Below are positions 7,241-15,223 of a DNA stretch of 64,000 bases, piece by piece; position 1 is the stretch's first letter; the number at the start of each line of letters is the position of its first letter. The notes beneath the pieces are model-generated. The model did no database searches and was not told the origin of the DNA. It worked only from the letters and a program-made list of their open reading frames with translations. The translations under genes were made by a program, and so were the position numbers. The stretch spans positions 1 to 64,000 of the forward strand of contig NZ_LQPC01000050.1 of the NCBI RefSeq assembly GCF_002101705.1, read 5' to 3'. This DNA comes from Mycolicibacterium iranicum. GTDB taxonomy: Bacteria; Actinomycetota; Actinomycetes; Mycobacteriales; Mycobacteriaceae.

Positions 7241-8362
7241 GTGGCCGAAGACCTCGATCTGGAGACATCCGGGCTGCTCGACGGGCTCGAAGGCAATGCG
7301 CGCGCCGAACGCGCCGAGTTGATCAGCTGGTTGGTCGAGCGAGGGGTGAGTGTCGAGCAGATTCGTGGCAATCCGGCGCCGATGCTGCTGGCGTCGCGAC
7401 GCGTCATCGGCGACGACGGCCAGTACGTGTCTGCGCGTCAGGCGGCGGACAAAGCAGGCGTCGACCTCGGGCTGTTCGAACGGACTCAGCGCGCGATGGG
7501 GCTGCCGCGGGTCGACGATCCCGACGCCGAGGTGTTCCTGCGCGCCGACGCGGAAGCGGCCAAGTTCACGCGAGACTTCCTCGATGTCGGCATCGACCCC
7601 GATGAACTGGTGCAGATCACCCGACTTCTCGGGGATGGCTTGTCGCGGGCGGCCGAAGCGATGCGGCACGCAGCCCTCGCGGCGGTGATGCGTCCGGGCG
7701 CAACGGAACTGGAGATTGCGCAGGCGTCTGAGGCACTGGTCAGCAATGTGGCGCCGCTGCTGGGTCCCATGATCCAGGAGGTCATGATGCTGCAGCTGCG
7801 TCATGCGATCGAGACGGAAGCGATCAACGCGACCGAACGCGCCGAAGGGCAGCATTTGCCGGGTGCTCGTCTGGTGACGATCGGGTTCGCCGACCTTGTC
7901 GGTTTCACTCGGCTGGGCGAGGCGTTGCCGCCGGAGGAACTTGAGCGGCTTGCCCAGCACCTGGCCGATCTCACCCGCGAATTGGCCGTCGCCCCAGTGC
8001 GATTCATCAAGACGATCGGTGACGAGGTGATGCTGGTCAGCCCAGAACCCGCGCCGCTGCTCGAGACGCTGCTGCACCTGGTCGATGCCACCGAGGGTGA
8101 GGACGACTTTCCTCGGTTGCGCGCCGGCGTCGCGACGGGCATGGCCGTGAGCAGGGAAGGCGACTGGTTCGGTAGCCCGGTGAATCTTGCGGCGCGCGTC
8201 ACGGGTGCGGCGCGGCCGGGCACTGTGCTGGTCGCTGAGTCGTCGCGCGAGGCGATCGGGGAGGACGACCGATTCACATGGTCCTTCGCGGGCGCCAAAC
8301 ATCTGAAGGGAATCAAGCCGGACGTGAAGACGTTCCGGGCTCGCCGAGGCGAACAGTCCTAG
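7241..8362 (+). CDS. Class III adenylate cyclase, pH-sensing Rv1264 type
   Basis: A 373-residue cytoplasmic adenylate cyclase. Residues 1-195 form the alpha-helical regulatory domain typical of Rv1264, where it inhibits catalysis at neutral pH and releases it in acid. Residues 205-365 are the catalytic domain. All key residues are visible: metal-binding Asp218 and Asp261, adenine-selecting Lys257 (RFIKTIGDE) and Asp308 (GDWFGSPVN), and transition-state Asn315 and Arg319 (NLAARV). The homodimer makes cAMP from ATP. The GTG at 7241 is the start, probably leaderless. The neighbourhood (Ddn, HIT, cyclase) agrees with Rv1261c-Rv1264, but amiB2 (Rv1263) is missing and replaced by the glyoxalase/AraC/glycosylase genes. 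Confidence 0.92.
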   Translation: MAEDLDLETSGLLDGLEGNARAERAELISWLVERGVSVEQIRGNPAPMLLASRRVIGDDGQYVSARQAADKAGVDLGLFERTQRAMGLPRVDDPDAEVFLRADAEAAKFTRDFLDVGIDPDELVQITRLLGDGLSRAAEAMRHAALAAVMRPGATELEIAQASEALVSNVAPLLGPMIQEVMMLQLRHAIETEAINATERAEGQHLPGARLVTIGFADLVGFTRLGEALPPEELERLAQHLADLTRELAVAPVRFIKTIGDEVMLVSPEPAPLLETLLHLVDATEGEDDFPRLRAGVATGMAVSREGDWFGSPVNLAARVTGAARPGTVLVAESSREAIGEDDRFTWSFAGAKHLKGIKPDVKTFRARRGEQS

Positions 8363-8431
8363 CTGAACTCTCAAATTTCTTCTGTCTCTTTCGTTTCAGC
8401 TGTCACATCGAAGCTCGGATCTGTCGGTGGT

Positions 8432-8447
8432 TCGAACTATTGTTCGA
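8432..8447 (+). promoter_or_regulatory. Perfect mycobacterial SOS (LexA) box
   Basis: The sequence TCGAACTATTGTTCGA matches the mycobacterial LexA consensus TCGAAC-N4-GTTCGA at all twelve defined positions. It lies immediately before the GTG at 8451 that I take as the start of the 13E12-family gene, so LexA bound here would block its transcription until DNA damage. Confidence 0.9.
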
Positions 8448-8450
8448 TAT

Positions 8451-9935
8451 GTGGATGTGGTGGTGGAGGCGTTGGCGGGGGTGGGTGAGCAGGTCGCCAT
8501 CCTGTCGAAGGCTTGTGACGAGTTGTCTCATCGCGAGTTGATCGAGCTGTTGGTGGAGCTCACGACGGTGGTGCGGACGATCCCTGCTGTCGAGCATCGG
8601 ATCGTGTCGCGGTTGACCGACGAGACCGAGCCGGGCGCACTCGGGGAGGCGTCGTGGAAGAAGGTGCTGACCACAGCGTTGCGGTGCAGTGAGAAGGACG
8701 CCAAACGCCGACTGGAGCGTGCGGCGACGTTGGGTCCGCGGCGGGCGATGACCGGGGAGCCTTTGGGTCCGTTGTTGGAGTCGACTGCTGCCGCGCAGGC
8801 GCGTGGTGTCCTCGATGAGGAGCATGTGAAGGTCATCGCTGATTTTCATGCCGCGTTGCCGTCGTGGGTGGATGCCGGGACGCGCGCTGACGCTGATCGT
8901 GAGCTGGCGCGGGTGGGGTCGGGGTTGGGTCCAGAGGCGTTGCGGCAGGTGGCGGGGCGGTTGTTAGGGATGATCGATCAGGATGGTCCTGAGCCCACCG
9001 AGACCGATATTGCGCGCCGGTGTGGGGTGAGGTTGGGGCCGCAGCGTCCTGATGGGACCCGCTCGATCCGGGGTGTGATCGATGCCGAGACCGGGGCGCT
9101 GTTGGAGGCGATTCTGGCCAAAGAGGCTGCCCCTGGCGCTAATGCCCCCGACGATGGCCCTGCTGTTGACCCCACGGCCGAGCCCGCCGAGGATGCCGAG
9201 CAGGCTGCTTACGTCGAATCCGAGTCCGCCGTCGATCCAGAGCCGTCGGCCGGCGTCGAGGGCGGGCCGAGCGTCGGGTCGGGGGTGGCGCCCGCGCCGG
9301 AGCGCAGCGCTGGTGAGTTGCGTTCGCAGGCTCAGCGCAATCACGATGCCCTCAAAGCGGTGGCTCGTCGGGCGCTGGAGGCGGGGCTGGGTACCCACAA
9401 CGGACTCCCGGTGACCGTGATCGTGTCGACGACGCTTCAGGAGTTGGAGAAGGGTGCCGGGGTGGCGGTCACCGGAGGCGGTTCACTGCTGCCGATGCGG
9501 GATCTGATCCGCCTGGCTGCCCACGCCCATCACTACCTCTACGTGTATGACCAACACAGCGAACAATCGCTGTATCTGGGCCGTGCCAAACGGCTAGCCA
9601 CCGCTGCCCAACGCCTCGCGCTGCACGCGAAAGAACGAGGCTGCACGCGCCCGGGCTGCAGCGTGCCCGGCTACTGGGCCCAGGTGCATCACGCTGCCGC
9701 GGATTGGAAAGACGACGGGCAGACCAACATTGACGATCTGACCTTCGCCTGCGGAGCCGATCATCGCATGCTCGACAACACCGACTGGCGCACCCGCAAA
9801 AACAAGAAAAATCAAACCGAATGGCTTCCGCCACCCGACCTCGACACCGGTCAACACCGCATCAACGGCTACCACCACCCCGAACGCTACCTACTCCCCG
9901 AAGACGACGACGGTAACGAAAGCGTAGGGCCGTAG
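8451..9935 (+). CDS. 13E12-family DUF222/HNH endonuclease-like protein
   Basis: A 494-residue member of the mycobacterial 13E12 repeat family. The N-terminal DUF222 domain (roughly 1-220) is helical. An Ala/Pro/Glu/Asp-rich variable linker follows (about 230-290), then more DUF222 sequence. The C-terminal HNH motif lies about residues 400-450: RGCTRPGCSVPGYW, then the HH pair in VHHAAADW, the Asn of TNIDDLTFAC and the final His in DHRMLD. Nuclease activity is plausible but unproven for the family. The frame is also open from a GTG at 8427, but that codon precedes the SOS box, so the GTG at 8451 is preferred. Family members are multicopy in mycobacteria and several are SOS-regulated. It ends one base before the convergent copA. 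Confidence 0.85.
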   Translation: MDVVVEALAGVGEQVAILSKACDELSHRELIELLVELTTVVRTIPAVEHRIVSRLTDETEPGALGEASWKKVLTTALRCSEKDAKRRLERAATLGPRRAMTGEPLGPLLESTAAAQARGVLDEEHVKVIADFHAALPSWVDAGTRADADRELARVGSGLGPEALRQVAGRLLGMIDQDGPEPTETDIARRCGVRLGPQRPDGTRSIRGVIDAETGALLEAILAKEAAPGANAPDDGPAVDPTAEPAEDAEQAAYVESESAVDPEPSAGVEGGPSVGSGVAPAPERSAGELRSQAQRNHDALKAVARRALEAGLGTHNGLPVTVIVSTTLQELEKGAGVAVTGGGSLLPMRDLIRLAAHAHHYLYVYDQHSEQSLYLGRAKRLATAAQRLALHAKERGCTRPGCSVPGYWAQVHHAAADWKDDGQTNIDDLTFACGADHRMLDNTDWRTRKNKKNQTEWLPPPDLDTGQHRINGYHHPERYLLPEDDDGNESVGP

Positions 9936-12146
9936 TCAGCGCGAGGGTGTGAACGCGCGCAAACGCAGGCTGTTCGTCACCACGAACACCGAGCTGAAAG
10001 CCATTGCCGCGCCGGCGATCATCGGGTTCAGTAACCCGGCCGCGGCCAGCGGCAGGGCGGCGACGTTGTACGCGAATGCCCAGAACAAGTTGCTCTTGAT
10101 GGTGCTCAAAGTCTTGCGCGACAAGCGAATAGCATCTGGAACCGCCCGCAGATCGTTGCTGACCAGTGTCAGATCGCTGGCTTCGATCGCGACATCGGTG
10201 CCGCTGCCCATCGCCAGTCCGAGATCCGCCTGGGCAAGCGCGGCCGCGTCGTTGATCCCGTCGCCGACCATCGCCACGACCTTGCCCTCGCCCTGCAGTC
10301 GCGTCACGGTGTCGACCTTGTCGTGCGGCAGCACGCCCGCGATGACCTCGTCGATGCCGACCTGGGTTGCCACGGAGCGAGCCACCGCCTCGTTGTCGCC
10401 GGTCACCATGATCGGCGTCAACCCGAGCTTCTTCAGCAGTGAAATTGCCTCCGCAGAGGTCGGTTTCACCGCATCAGCCACCATCAGGACGCCGCGCGCG
10501 CTGCCGTCCCATCCCACGACAACCGCGGTCCGGCCGTCGGACTCCGCGCGCTGCACCGCGTGACGTACTTCGTCGGGAATGTCCAGCGACCGGTCGGAAA
10601 GCAGACGCAGCCGGCCGAGTAGCACCCGACGGCCTTCGACCGAACCCTCGACCCCGAGACCCCGTAGATTCGCGAAACCCTCGACTGCGGGCAGTTCGCC
10701 GAGCTTCTCGCGTGCCCCCGTCGCGATCGCCGCAGCAATCGGATGTTCCGACGGACTCTCGACAGCGCCCGCGACAAGCAGCGCCTCGTCAGGCTGCTCG
10801 CCCTCGACGGCGAACACGTCCACCAGTGTCATGCGGCCCGTAGTCACGGTGCCCGTCTTGTCGACGATCACGGTGTCCACCCGCCGTGTGGACTCCAGTA
10901 CTTCGGGTCCCTTGATCACGATGCCCAGTTGCGCACCGCGCCCCGTCCCGACCATCAGCGCCATCGGCGTCGCCAACCCGAGCGCACACGGGCACGCGAT
11001 GATCAGCACCGCGACGGCCGCGGTGAACGCCGCCGCGACCGAAAGTCCACTGCCGATCCAGAATCCCAGTGTCGCCACCGAGAGTGCGATCACGATGGGC
11101 ACGAACACGCCGGAGATCCGGTCGGCAAGCCTCTGTGCCTGCGCCTTTCCGTTCTGAGCCTCTTCGACCATGCGCGCCATCTGCGCCAGCTGCGTGTCGG
11201 CGCCGATCCGTTCGGCACGCACCACCAACCGGCCGTCCACGTTCACCGTCGCGCCGACCACCTGGGCGCCGGGCGCAACCTCGACAGGCACCGACTCGCC
11301 CGTCAGCATCGACGCATCGACGGCGGACGCGCCCTCCACGACGACGCCGTCGGCGGCGACCTTCTCTCCCGGCCGGACGACGAACTCGTCTCCGGCCACG
11401 AGCTGATCGATCGGAATGCGTTGTTCTGCAGCGCCTCTGCGAACCGTGACCTCTTTCGCCGCCAGTTCCAGCAGTGCTCGCAGCGCGGCGCCGGCCCGTC
11501 GCTTGGCCCTCGCCTCGAAGTACCGGCCTGCCAGGATGAACGTCGTTACCCCGGCTGCCGCCTCGAGGTAGATGTTTCCGCTGCCATCGGTGCGGGCGAT
11601 CGTCAGCTCGAACGGATGGGTCATCCCAGGCGCCCCTGCGGTGCCCCAGAACAACGCATAGATCGACCAGCCGAATGCGGCCAGCGTGCCGATCGAGATC
11701 AACGTGTCCATCGTCGCGGCGCCATGGCGCAGGTTCGTCATCGCCGCTCGGTGGAACGGCCAGGCGCCCCAGACCACCACGGGCGCGGCCAGAGTCAGTG
11801 AAAGCCACTGCCAATACGTGAACTGCAGCGCCGGTGCCATCGCCATCGCGATCACCGGGACCGATAGCGCCACGCAGATCAGCAGGCGCTGACGTAGCGC
11901 AGCGGTCGGATCGACCTCGGGCGCGGGCTGGTCGACGGCCGTGGGTAGTTCGGCGTGATAACCGGCAGCCTCGACGGCCGTGACCAGTTGCTCGGGGGAG
12001 ACGGCGTCGCCGAACTCGACGCGCGCTTTCTCCGTCGCGAAGTTCACGGTCGCGGTGACGCCGTCGAGCTTGTTCAGCTTTTTCTCGACGCGTGCGGCGC
12101 ACGACGCGCACGTCATGCCGCCGATCGTGAGTTCGACTGTGTTCAT
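9936..12146 (-). CDS. copA: Copper-exporting P1B-type ATPase CopA
   Basis: A 736-residue heavy-metal ATPase of the cytoplasmic membrane that pumps Cu(I) out using ATP. In order: an N-terminal metal-binding domain with GMTCASC (Cys13, Cys16), eight membrane segments, the actuator motif TGES (282-285), the transmembrane metal site CPC (385-387), the phosphorylation motif DKTGT (Asp429), SEHP in the nucleotide domain, and GDGIND near the hinge. This set defines the Cu(I) P1B-1 subgroup. The ATG at 12146 overlaps the stop of the upstream 53-codon gene by four bases, so translation is coupled. copZ is 5' of both, under a CsoR-like operator. Confidence 0.95.
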   Translation of the reverse strand: MNTVELTIGGMTCASCAARVEKKLNKLDGVTATVNFATEKARVEFGDAVSPEQLVTAVEAAGYHAELPTAVDQPAPEVDPTAALRQRLLICVALSVPVIAMAMAPALQFTYWQWLSLTLAAPVVVWGAWPFHRAAMTNLRHGAATMDTLISIGTLAAFGWSIYALFWGTAGAPGMTHPFELTIARTDGSGNIYLEAAAGVTTFILAGRYFEARAKRRAGAALRALLELAAKEVTVRRGAAEQRIPIDQLVAGDEFVVRPGEKVAADGVVVEGASAVDASMLTGESVPVEVAPGAQVVGATVNVDGRLVVRAERIGADTQLAQMARMVEEAQNGKAQAQRLADRISGVFVPIVIALSVATLGFWIGSGLSVAAAFTAAVAVLIIACPCALGLATPMALMVGTGRGAQLGIVIKGPEVLESTRRVDTVIVDKTGTVTTGRMTLVDVFAVEGEQPDEALLVAGAVESPSEHPIAAAIATGAREKLGELPAVEGFANLRGLGVEGSVEGRRVLLGRLRLLSDRSLDIPDEVRHAVQRAESDGRTAVVVGWDGSARGVLMVADAVKPTSAEAISLLKKLGLTPIMVTGDNEAVARSVATQVGIDEVIAGVLPHDKVDTVTRLQGEGKVVAMVGDGINDAAALAQADLGLAMGSGTDVAIEASDLTLVSNDLRAVPDAIRLSRKTLSTIKSNLFWAFAYNVAALPLAAAGLLNPMIAGAAMAFSSVFVVTNSLRLRAFTPSR

Positions 12147-12304
12147 CGGTGGCCGTCCGAGGGTGGGTGGGGGTGCTCGCTGGTCGCGGGACGGGGTACG
12201 GCAACGTCCGCCTCTGGGCCGAAGAGCGCGCCCAGCCACAGCGCGCCCGCGAACACGACGGCGAGCATCGCGACAAACGCGGCGATCTTGGCAGGGGCGC
12301 TCAT
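12143..12304 (-). CDS. 53-residue single-span membrane peptide in copper operon
   Basis: Reading the minus strand from the ATG at 12304 gives MSAPAKIAAF..., 53 codons ending in a TGA that overlaps the copA ATG by four bases. Residues 7-29 form one hydrophobic span (AAFVAMLAVVFAGALWLGALF region). The tail after it is short and rich in Pro and His (SEHPHPPSDGH), which could bind copper. It starts five bases after the copZ stop. The tight packing between copZ and copA, and the overlap at the copA start, argue that it is a real gene and not filler. Function is unknown; a copper-handling or CopA-partner peptide is an inference from context. Confidence 0.72.
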   Translation of the reverse strand: MSAPAKIAAFVAMLAVVFAGALWLGALFGPEADVAVPRPATSEHPHPPSDGHR

Positions 12305-12309
12305 CGCAG

Positions 12310-12513
12310 TCAGCCGGCCAGCGTGTAGCCGGCTTCTTCGACGGCTGCGCGGATCGCCTCGTCATCGACGGGGTTGTCGCTGGCAATCGTCACCGTGCCA
12401 TTGGGAACGTCGACGTCCACGGCGAGGACGCCTGGAATGTGGGTGAGTTCGGCACGCACCGATTTGGCGCATCCACCGCAGCTCATACCCTCGACAGTGA
12501 TGGTGGTGGTCAT
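12310..12513 (-). CDS. copZ: Copper chaperone CopZ-like (HMA domain)
   Basis: A 67-residue single heavy-metal-associated domain with the metal-binding motif GMSCGGC (Cys12, Cys15). It would carry Cu(I) in the cytoplasm and pass it to the N-terminal domain of CopA. A strong AGGAG ribosome binding site precedes the ATG at 12513. It is the first gene of the copZ / 53-aa peptide / copA operon and is divergent from the DUF305 lipoprotein gene. The CsoR-like operator lies in the shared 81-bp gap. Confidence 0.93.
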   Translation of the reverse strand: MTTTITVEGMSCGGCAKSVRAELTHIPGVLAVDVDVPNGTVTIASDNPVDDEAIRAAVEEAGYTLAG

Positions 12514-12549
12514 CGGGCTCCTTTAGGGGGCGGGTGAATACTATGTACC

Positions 12550-12566
12550 ATACCCCCCTAGGGTAT
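12550..12566. promoter_or_regulatory. CsoR-type copper operator
   Basis: ATACCCCCCTAGGGTAT is an inverted repeat with arms ATACCC and GGGTAT around a 5-bp centre, preceded by TACC, as in known CsoR boxes. It lies midway between copZ and the DUF305 gene, so one repressor could control both directions. On the copZ strand a likely -10 (TAGTAT) lies just downstream of the operator. No csoR gene is in the window. Confidence 0.82.
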
Positions 12567-12594
12567 CGATTTCACATATCGCGGCGAAGGGAGC

Positions 12595-13227
12595 ATGAAG
12601 TTGTTGTCGAAGCGCAGTCTGCTGGTCGGGGCGGCCGCTGTGGGGGCCACCCTCACGCTGCTGCTGTCGGGGTGCAGCGACGTCGGAACCGAATCCGCCG
12701 AGCACGACCACGCGACGCACGAGCACGAGCCGACTTCGCAGGCGGCCGACGGTGCCCACAATCAAGCAGACGCGACCTTTGCCCGCGACATGATTCCGCA
12801 CCACGAGCAGGCGATCGTGATGAGCGACATCATTCTGGCGAAGCAGGACATCGACCCGCGGGTGACCGATCTGGCGAACCAGATCAAAGCCGCGCAGGGG
12901 CCCGAGATCGCGACCATGCAGGAGTGGCTGACGCAGTGGGGCGCACAGGCGCCGTCCGGGCACGAAGGCCACGACATGGGCGCCGACCACGCGGCGATGG
13001 GAATGATGAGCGATGCGCAACTCGAACAGCTGCGCCAAGCTCAGGGCGTAGACGCCAGTAAGCAATTCCTCACCGGCATGATCGCGCACCATGAAGGTGC
13101 GGTGACCATGGCGCAGACCGAGGTCGACACCGGGCAGGCCCCAGAAGCCATTCAGCTGGCGCGCGACATGATCGAGACCCAGCAGCGGGAGATCGAGACG
13201 ATGAAAGGCATTCTCGGCTCGCTGTAG
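12595..13227 (+). CDS. DUF305 lipoprotein, His/Met-rich, copper-associated
   Basis: A 210-residue exported lipoprotein. The signal peptide ends in LLLSGC with Cys27 lipidated. A His-rich spacer follows (HDHATHEHEP), then two DUF305 half-domains. The ferritin-like helices carry DMIPHHEQAIVMSD and GMIAHHEGAVTMAQ, each with HH and Met residues, plus HEGHDMGADHAAMGMM between them. This density of His and Met in an exported protein suggests Cu(I) binding outside the membrane. GGGAG precedes the ATG. Its position opposite copZ across the CsoR-like operator supports copper induction. Confidence 0.9.
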   Translation: MKLLSKRSLLVGAAAVGATLTLLLSGCSDVGTESAEHDHATHEHEPTSQAADGAHNQADATFARDMIPHHEQAIVMSDIILAKQDIDPRVTDLANQIKAAQGPEIATMQEWLTQWGAQAPSGHEGHDMGADHAAMGMMSDAQLEQLRQAQGVDASKQFLTGMIAHHEGAVTMAQTEVDTGQAPEAIQLARDMIETQQREIETMKGILGSL

Positions 13228-13236
13228 GTTCGCGGC

Positions 13237-13668
13237 ATGCGTATCCTCGTGCAGCGCGTCACCTCCGCTCGGGTGACCGTCGCCGGTGACACCGTAGGTG
13301 AGATCAGACCCCAGACGCAGGGCCTGGTCGCCCTCGTCGGTGTCACCCACGACGACGACCCTGCCAAGGCGCAGAGGCTGGCCGAAAAGCTCTGGGCGCT
13401 GCGCATTCTCGATGACGAGAAGTCCGCGAGCGACGTCGCCGCACCGATCCTGGTGGTCAGTCAGTTCACGCTGTACGGCAACACCACCAAAGGTCGCCGT
13501 CCCACGTGGAATGCCGCGGCTCCCAGGGCCGTCGCCGAACCCCTCGTCGACGCATTCGCCGCGGCGCTGGCCACCCTCGGTGCGCAGGTGCGGACCGGAG
13601 TCTTCGGGGCTGACATGCAGGTCGAGCTCGTCAACGACGGGCCGGTCACGGTCCTGTTGGAGCTCTGA
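13237..13668 (+). CDS. dtd: D-aminoacyl-tRNA deacylase
   Basis: A 143-residue DTD protein that hydrolyses D-amino acids (and glycine mischarged on tRNA-Ala) from tRNA. The active-site motif SQFTLYG is intact, as is the cis-Gly-Pro motif (NDGPVT near the C-terminus; other members have N-x-GPVT). The length equals the family's. The ATG at 13237 is nine bases after the DUF305 stop, so the two are probably co-transcribed although not functionally linked. Confidence 0.95.
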   Translation: MRILVQRVTSARVTVAGDTVGEIRPQTQGLVALVGVTHDDDPAKAQRLAEKLWALRILDDEKSASDVAAPILVVSQFTLYGNTTKGRRPTWNAAAPRAVAEPLVDAFAAALATLGAQVRTGVFGADMQVELVNDGPVTVLLEL

Positions 13669-13708
13669 CCGCGCCCACGGTAGGAGCGCCGCCTCATACC
13701 ACGGTCGT

Positions 13709-13741
13709 AGACCAAGATCGGTCTTCGGCACGATGTGCCGA
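13709..13741 (+). terminator. Two adjacent small hairpins after dtd
   Basis: AGACC at 13709-13713 pairs with GGTCT at 13720-13724. Immediately after, TCGGCAC at 13725-13731 pairs with GTGCCGA at 13735-13741 around a 3-base loop. They follow the dtd stop by about 40 bases. There is no T-run, as is usual for mycobacterial terminators, so this is only a candidate. Confidence 0.35.
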
Positions 13742-13767
13742 GACATGCGCTTTCGTAGCGTCGTGAT

Positions 13768-13962
13768 ATGGCAGCAATCGCTCCCGGAAATATCCGGGCC
13801 CGCAAGCTCATTCGCTATCGACTGCTCTACTGGTTACTGGGCGGCGCCGACGCGACCGCCGACCGTCGCGAACCGCCCGCTCCGAAGAAGGCCCCCCGCG
13901 CACGGCGGCGGGAGGACTTCATCGAAGAAGCGGCGATGACGCGCGAGATGCACCGCCTGTGA
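13768..13962 (+). CDS. Small basic hypothetical protein (64 aa)
   Basis: A 64-residue frame from ATG at 13768. It is strongly basic (Arg/Lys-rich at 10-20 and 38-50) with a short hydrophobic patch (YRLLYWLLGG, 17-26) too brief to span a membrane with certainty. There is no recognisable domain and the ribosome binding site is weak. It sits alone between dtd and the convergent AIM24 gene, 27 bp from the latter's end. It may be a real small gene; composition fits the neighbours. I cannot assign a function. Confidence 0.5.
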   Translation: MAAIAPGNIRARKLIRYRLLYWLLGGADATADRREPPAPKKAPRARRREDFIEEAAMTREMHRL

Positions 13963-13989
13963 CACCCGCAGTGAGTCAGTGCCCCCGGC

Positions 13990-14877
13990 TCACGCGGTCG
14001 GCGTGACGGGAATTCCTTCCGACGGCTGCACGATCACGAATCCGTTGCCGTGGAACGCCACCTGCATTGCCTCACCCGAACCGCGGCCGATCAAGGCGCC
14101 GGCCTTGAAGCTGGTCTTCAGCTGCGTCTGCAGATTGGCCGACCAAGCCACGATCGCGTTGGTGTCGGCGAATGTCGGCGCTTCGGCGGCATTGAGGACG
14201 ACGGGAGCGCCGTCGGTGGTCAGCGCCACCCAGCCGGTCCCGCGCAGGGTCGTATTGAACAAGCCGCCGGCGACCATGCTGCCGCCTTTAACCCGTTCGA
14301 CGTTCCAATCCAGGCTCGAGGAAAATGCCAGCACGTTCTTGCCGCTGATCGACAGGCCGGAGTTGTTGAGGTTCAGCAAGTGAACGTCGAAGGCCCGCTC
14401 CGCGAGGAACACGTCGCCCTGGCCGGAACACCGCATCAGCGGCAGTCCTTCACCGGTGAGGGCTTTCTTGATGAACTTTGACGCGCCGCTGCCCTCGTAG
14501 GCGAAGTCGACGTTGCCCTGATAGGCGACCATCGAACCCTGACGAGCCATGAACGGCTCGCCGAGTCGCACGCGGAGAAGCTTCGCGTTCTGGTTGGCGA
14601 TCGGTTTGGCTTCCTTCTCGCTGAAGCGTCCGTCGACGAGATCCCCACTGATGCCGGAGAATCCATCGGCACCACCGAGCGGCTGGGCCTGCTGCTGAGC
14701 CTGGGCTGGGGGTGGTCCGCCGTACGCCTGTGCTTGCGGGGGCGGCCCGCCGAGTGGCGAGCGCTGCACCTGTCCTTGGTGGGAGACCTGATCGGTCCAC
14801 TGTTGTCCGTCGTGCCACCGGTAGTCGAAGCGTCCCTCCGGATCGGGCTGCCAACTGCCTTGCGCAGGTCCTGTCAT
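13990..14877 (-). CDS. AIM24-family protein with N-terminal DUF2510-like region
   Basis: A 295-residue protein. Residues 1-35 (GSWQPDPEGRFDYRWHDGQQWTDQV) match the short DUF2510 motif often placed at the N-terminus of actinobacterial surface proteins. A Pro/Gln-rich linker follows (40-70). Residues 75-290 form the AIM24/TspB beta domain, with LNLNNSGLSISGKNVLAFSSSLDWNV and the Gly-rich end typical of the family. The role of bacterial AIM24 proteins is not established. A textbook AGGAGG precedes the ATG at 14877. It is divergent from the 67-aa membrane protein gene. Confidence 0.85.
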   Translation of the reverse strand: MTGPAQGSWQPDPEGRFDYRWHDGQQWTDQVSHQGQVQRSPLGGPPPQAQAYGGPPPAQAQQQAQPLGGADGFSGISGDLVDGRFSEKEAKPIANQNAKLLRVRLGEPFMARQGSMVAYQGNVDFAYEGSGASKFIKKALTGEGLPLMRCSGQGDVFLAERAFDVHLLNLNNSGLSISGKNVLAFSSSLDWNVERVKGGSMVAGGLFNTTLRGTGWVALTTDGAPVVLNAAEAPTFADTNAIVAWSANLQTQLKTSFKAGALIGRGSGEAMQVAFHGNGFVIVQPSEGIPVTPTA

Positions 14878-14954
14878 CGCCGCCTCCTTTAGCGAGTTTG
14901 TCGGGGTTCACCCTATGCGGCGCCGCGCCGTCGGTCAGCTGGCATTCTGGTGAA

Positions 14955-15158
14955 ATGGCCAAAGAAATCGACCGCCAGCGTGCCCAGGGCGCGCTCGCGG
15001 TCATCAAGCAGCACCCTGGCATGGTGTTGTTCGCGCTGTCGCCCGTCCTGCTCGGGATCGGGCTGGTGTGGTGGTTGTTGGGCCCGGGATGGGCGATGAT
15101 CTTGCTGGTAGCGGCCGTGCTGGGTGGCGGCGCCGCAGTGCTGTTCAAGCGCAGCTGA
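14955..15158 (+). CDS. Small two-span membrane protein (67 aa)
   Basis: A 67-residue protein from ATG 14955. A charged N-terminus (AKEIDRQRAQG) is followed by two hydrophobic segments, about 22-43 (GMVLFALSPVLLGIGLVWWLL) and 46-62 (WAMILLVAAVLGGGAAVLF), ending in KRS. No domain is recognised. It is divergent from the AIM24 gene (77-bp gap) and 65 bp upstream of the possible RHH-type gene. Composition and codon use match the genome, so I take it as real, but the function is unknown. Confidence 0.6.
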   Translation: MAKEIDRQRAQGALAVIKQHPGMVLFALSPVLLGIGLVWWLLGPGWAMILLVAAVLGGGAAVLFKRS

Positions 15159-15200
15159 CGGCGGTAATTCTGCTGGCGGCGAACGCAGCCCCGACAACGT

Positions 15201-15222
15201 TGTAACAGTGTAAGCATGTAAT
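15201..15222 (+). repeat. Three TGTAA direct repeats with 8-bp period before a start codon
   Basis: TGTAA begins at 15201, 15209 and 15217, an exact 8-bp period, ending two bases before the ATG at 15224. Such short, closely spaced repeats are typical operators for ribbon-helix-helix repressors. The downstream protein has an RHH-like C-terminal segment, so self-repression is a reasonable inference. Confidence 0.55.
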
Positions 15223-15223
15223 C

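Noticed and set aside
8427..8450. GTG at 8427 as the start of the 13E12 gene
   Set aside because: The LexA box at 8432-8447 would then be inside the coding sequence; the GTG at 8451 right after the box is a more sensible start.
8451..9935. 13E12 gene as a mobile element or homing endonuclease
   Set aside because: The family is repetitive in mycobacteria and has an HNH motif, but no flanking repeats, target duplications or intron/intein borders are visible.
10743..11801. 353-codon plus-strand frame inside copA
   Set aside because: It lies wholly within a gene with every P-type ATPase motif and has no recognisable domain.
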